Positions 61,299 to 64,000 of a DNA stretch of 64,000 nt are shown in pieces. How positions within the stretch are numbered: the first letter of the stretch is position 1; the number at the start of each line of letters is the position of its first letter. Where the stretch lies: NCBI RefSeq assembly GCF_002846205.1, contig NZ_PHKV01000007.1, positions 62,001-126,000 on the forward strand, written 5' to 3'. A program made the translations under genes and the position numbers. Below the pieces are notes generated by a model that saw only the letters and a list, made by a program, of their open reading frames with translations, searched no databases and was not told where the DNA came from. Source of the stretch: Xanthomonas prunicola (lineage in GTDB: Bacteria > Pseudomonadota > Gammaproteobacteria > Xanthomonadales > Xanthomonadaceae).

Positions 61299-62213
61299 TC
61301 AGTTGGTGCCGGCGCCCGCCTCCGGCGCGGCGCAGTGCGCGGCCAATCCAGCCGCCAGGGCCGCGAACACCGCACTGCAGGCCGCACTGGCGCGCAGGTC
61401 TTGATGCATCGTGACCCAAACGTCCAGGGCAATGCCGACCTGCTGCGGCAACACCGGCAGCAGGCGTGGCATCCGCCGTGCCAGCGCCGCCTGGCAGAAG
61501 CCGATGCCGCATCCGGCACGGATCAACGCCAGCTGCGCCAGATCGCTGTCGGCACGTAGCGCAAAGGCCGCAGGCTCCCAAAACGGGAAACCGGTGCGCG
61601 CGCCGCGCAGGAACGGAGTGTCCGTGTCGAAGCCCACTAGCGCGTGTTGCGCCAGCTCGTCCGGGCGCTGCGGCACGCCATGCCGGTCTACATAGTCCGG
61701 ATGGGCGTATAGCCCGATGGCGATCTCACCGACGCGACGCGCCACCAGCAGGTCCTGCTGCGGCCGGATCATGCGCACCGCCACGTCGGCTTGGCGATGC
61801 AGCAGATCCTGCACCCGATTGCTCAACACCAGTTCCATGCGCAGTTGCGGATGCGCGTGACGCAATGCAGCCAGGATCGGCGGCAGGATTTCCGCGCCCA
61901 CCACTTCGCTGGCGGAGATCCTGACCGTGCCCTGCACCGCGTCGCCATGCCGGCCAGCTGCGCGCTGCAACGCAGCGGCAATGTCGGCCATGGCGCGCGC
62001 ATGACCGCGCAACGCCTGTGCGGCATCGGTTGGCAGCAGTCCGGTGTGCGAACGCACGAACAGCGGCACTGCCAGCAGTTCCTCCAGCGCCGCGACATGC
62101 CGCCCGACAGTGGGCTGTGTCAGACCCAGCGCGCGTGCAGCCGCAGACAGCGAGCCCTCTTCCAGCACCGCGAGGAAGGACCGGTAAAGCTCCCAACTGA
62201 TCGTATCGGCCAT
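61299..62213 (-). CDS. LysR family transcriptional regulator
   Basis: A 304-residue regulator. The N-terminal winged helix (about 5-65) shows YRSFLAVLEEGSLSAAARALGLTQPTVGRHVAALEE. The effector-binding domain follows with VRISASEVVGAEILPPIL and the periplasmic-binding-protein fold. Start 62213 (MADTISWELY). It is divergent from an NAD(P)-dependent oxidoreductase, the usual LysR target arrangement. The 92-base gap has an ATACA-CAAA-TGTAT palindrome across the start codon and CTGCATGCAG at 62228-62237. Confidence 0.9.
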   Translation of the reverse strand: MADTISWELYRSFLAVLEEGSLSAAARALGLTQPTVGRHVAALEELLAVPLFVRSHTGLLPTDAAQALRGHARAMADIAAALQRAAGRHGDAVQGTVRISASEVVGAEILPPILAALRHAHPQLRMELVLSNRVQDLLHRQADVAVRMIRPQQDLLVARRVGEIAIGLYAHPDYVDRHGVPQRPDELAQHALVGFDTDTPFLRGARTGFPFWEPAAFALRADSDLAQLALIRAGCGIGFCQAALARRMPRLLPVLPQQVGIALDVWVTMHQDLRASAACSAVFAALAAGLAAHCAAPEAGAGTN

Positions 62214-62305
62214 ACACAAATGTATAGCTGCATGCAGATCTTCGGCAATTTATTCGCAGCAACAGTCTTTCCACACTGGCCGCATCTCGACAGCGGAGCA
62301 GGCCC

Positions 62306-63298
62306 ATGACACAGACAGCAATCGCCCTCGTTCTCGGCGCCAGTGGCGGTATCGGCGGCGAACTGGCGCGGCAACTGCGCGATGCAGGCTGGCAGGTACG
62401 TGCGCTGCAACGCGGGTTGGCGGCCGCTGCGGAACACCGCGACGGCATCGACTGGCGTCGCGGCGACGCCATGCAGCGACAGGATGTCCTGCAGGCAGCA
62501 CGCGGTTGCACGGTGATCGTGCACGCGGTCAATCCACCCGGCTACCGGCGCTGGTCCGAGCTGGTGCTGCCGATGCTCGACAACAGCATCGCAGCGGCCC
62601 GCGCCGAAGGCGCCAACATCGTGTTGCCCGGCACCGTCTACAACTACGGCCCCGACGCCTATCCGTCACCGGACGAGGAGGCGCCGCAGACACCGACCAG
62701 CCGCAAAGGCGCGATCCGGGTCGAGATGGAGCGCCGCCTGCAGGCCGCCACCGCGCACGGCATGCGGGCGCTGATCGTGCGCGCCGGCGACTACTTCGGC
62801 CCACGCGCGCTCAGTAGCTGGTTCGCCCAGGGACTGGTCACCCCGGGACACCCAGTCACCAAGGTGACCCTGCCTGGCGCGCCAGGCGTTGGCCATCAAT
62901 GGGCCTACCTGCCTGACGTTGCGCAGTGCATGCTGCGGCTGCTGCAGCGCCGCGACACGCTACCTGCGTTTGCCCGCCTGCACATGGCCGGGCACTGGGA
63001 TGCCGACGGCACGCAGATGGCAGCCGCGATCGGCCGGGTGGTGGTGCGCCATGGCGGCGCGCAGCCGACACTGCGTCGCTTTCCATGGTGGGCAATCCCG
63101 CTGGCCAGTCCGTTTGTGCCGCTGGCACGCGAACTGCGCGAGATCCGGCCGCTGTGGCGCCACCCGCTGCGCCTGCGCAACACGCGCCTGCGCGAGGTGC
63201 TGGGGGAGGAACCGCACACGCCCCTGGACGCGGCCGTTGAGGCAACGCTCAGCGCATTGGGCTGCCTGCCGACAGCGTTGCTGGCATCGGCGCACTGA
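62306..63298 (+). CDS. NAD(P)-dependent oxidoreductase, atypical SDR
   Basis: A 330-residue protein. The Rossmann start LVLGASGGIGGELARQL (about 8-24) is the GxxGxxG motif; PGTVYNYGPDAYPS resembles the catalytic Tyr region of extended/atypical short-chain dehydrogenases, with SRKGAIRVEMERRL following in place of a plain YxxxK. 'VRAGDYFGPRALSSW' is typical of the NAD-dependent epimerase-like group. Substrate unknown. It is divergent from the LysR gene and probably regulated by it. Confidence 0.8.
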   Translation: MTQTAIALVLGASGGIGGELARQLRDAGWQVRALQRGLAAAAEHRDGIDWRRGDAMQRQDVLQAARGCTVIVHAVNPPGYRRWSELVLPMLDNSIAAARAEGANIVLPGTVYNYGPDAYPSPDEEAPQTPTSRKGAIRVEMERRLQAATAHGMRALIVRAGDYFGPRALSSWFAQGLVTPGHPVTKVTLPGAPGVGHQWAYLPDVAQCMLRLLQRRDTLPAFARLHMAGHWDADGTQMAAAIGRVVVRHGGAQPTLRRFPWWAIPLASPFVPLARELREIRPLWRHPLRLRNTRLREVLGEEPHTPLDAAVEATLSALGCLPTALLASAH

Positions 63299-63339
63299 TG
63301 CAGATGCGCCTGCGGCGCCATGGCCGCAGGCGCTCGCGC

Positions 63340-64000
<661 letters not shown>

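Overview
The window is GC-rich, densely packed bacterial chromosome with many overlapping start/stop codons. Gene content and protein style point to a gammaproteobacterium of the Xanthomonadaceae, most likely Xanthomonas: a PhoPQ pair, an exported catalase with an ankyrin partner, a long TrpS, tandem entericidins, and dispersed palindromic intergenic repeats. This is inference from recognised families; no species is claimed. No rRNA, IS element, prophage or CRISPR array was found. There is one tRNA gene (Thr, TGT).

Layout, left to right. 1-8.2 kb, mostly + strand: YqjE-like membrane proteins, AI-2E family permease, HAD phosphatase, M17 aminopeptidase, two uncharacterised proteins, a catalase-like haem peroxidase with a cytochrome b561. 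8.2-19.5 kb: ThuA-like protein, a DesK/DesR-type two-component system divergent from a MacAB-like ABC exporter (adaptor, ATPase, two permeases), an alpha/beta-hydrolase lipoprotein and two DMT transporters. 19.6-27 kb: Rap1a-like secreted protein, M28 peptidase, metallo-beta-lactamase-fold hydrolase, TrpS with an extra C-terminal domain, CsbD, two entericidins, arginase. 27.3-29.7 kb: a four-gene roadblock/small-GTPase operon. 30-35.4 kb: thymidylate kinase, tRNA-Thr, SPOR protein, CoaX, BirA, MtfA. 35.6-42.5 kb: DUF1501/DUF1800 pair, PhoQ/PhoP, a PepSY-like protein, DusA. 42.6-46.3 kb: small orphan genes, then an ankyrin protein with an exported catalase. 46.7-52.1 kb: a complete ribosomal-peptide (RiPP) locus. 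52.2-64 kb: DinG, AroE, a beta-propeller protein, a PepSY-flavodoxin-reductase fusion, an exported nuclease, LysR regulator plus NAD(P)-dependent oxidoreductase, and truncated HemB.

The most interesting feature is the minus-strand operon at 46694-52103. Reading 5' to 3' it encodes a HlyD-type adaptor, a C39-peptidase ABC transporter, a 55-residue double-glycine precursor peptide, an ATP-grasp ligase of the microviridin/graspetide type and a secreted DUF6624 protein. The precursor was found only by reading the gap between transporter and ligase. Its predicted core carries two copies of a D-T-x-x-I-I-I-V motif, which I do not recognise from any characterised graspetide class. The expected product is a side-chain-macrocyclised peptide, cut after Gly-Gly and exported by the peptidase transporter. 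A perfect stem-loop between precursor and ligase genes could set their relative expression.

Two dispersed repeat families were also found by eye: a ~140-bp MITE-like element with 14-bp terminal inverted repeats (three copies) and a ~97-bp palindromic element (two copies). Long ORFs antisense to real genes are common here because of GC bias and were left out.
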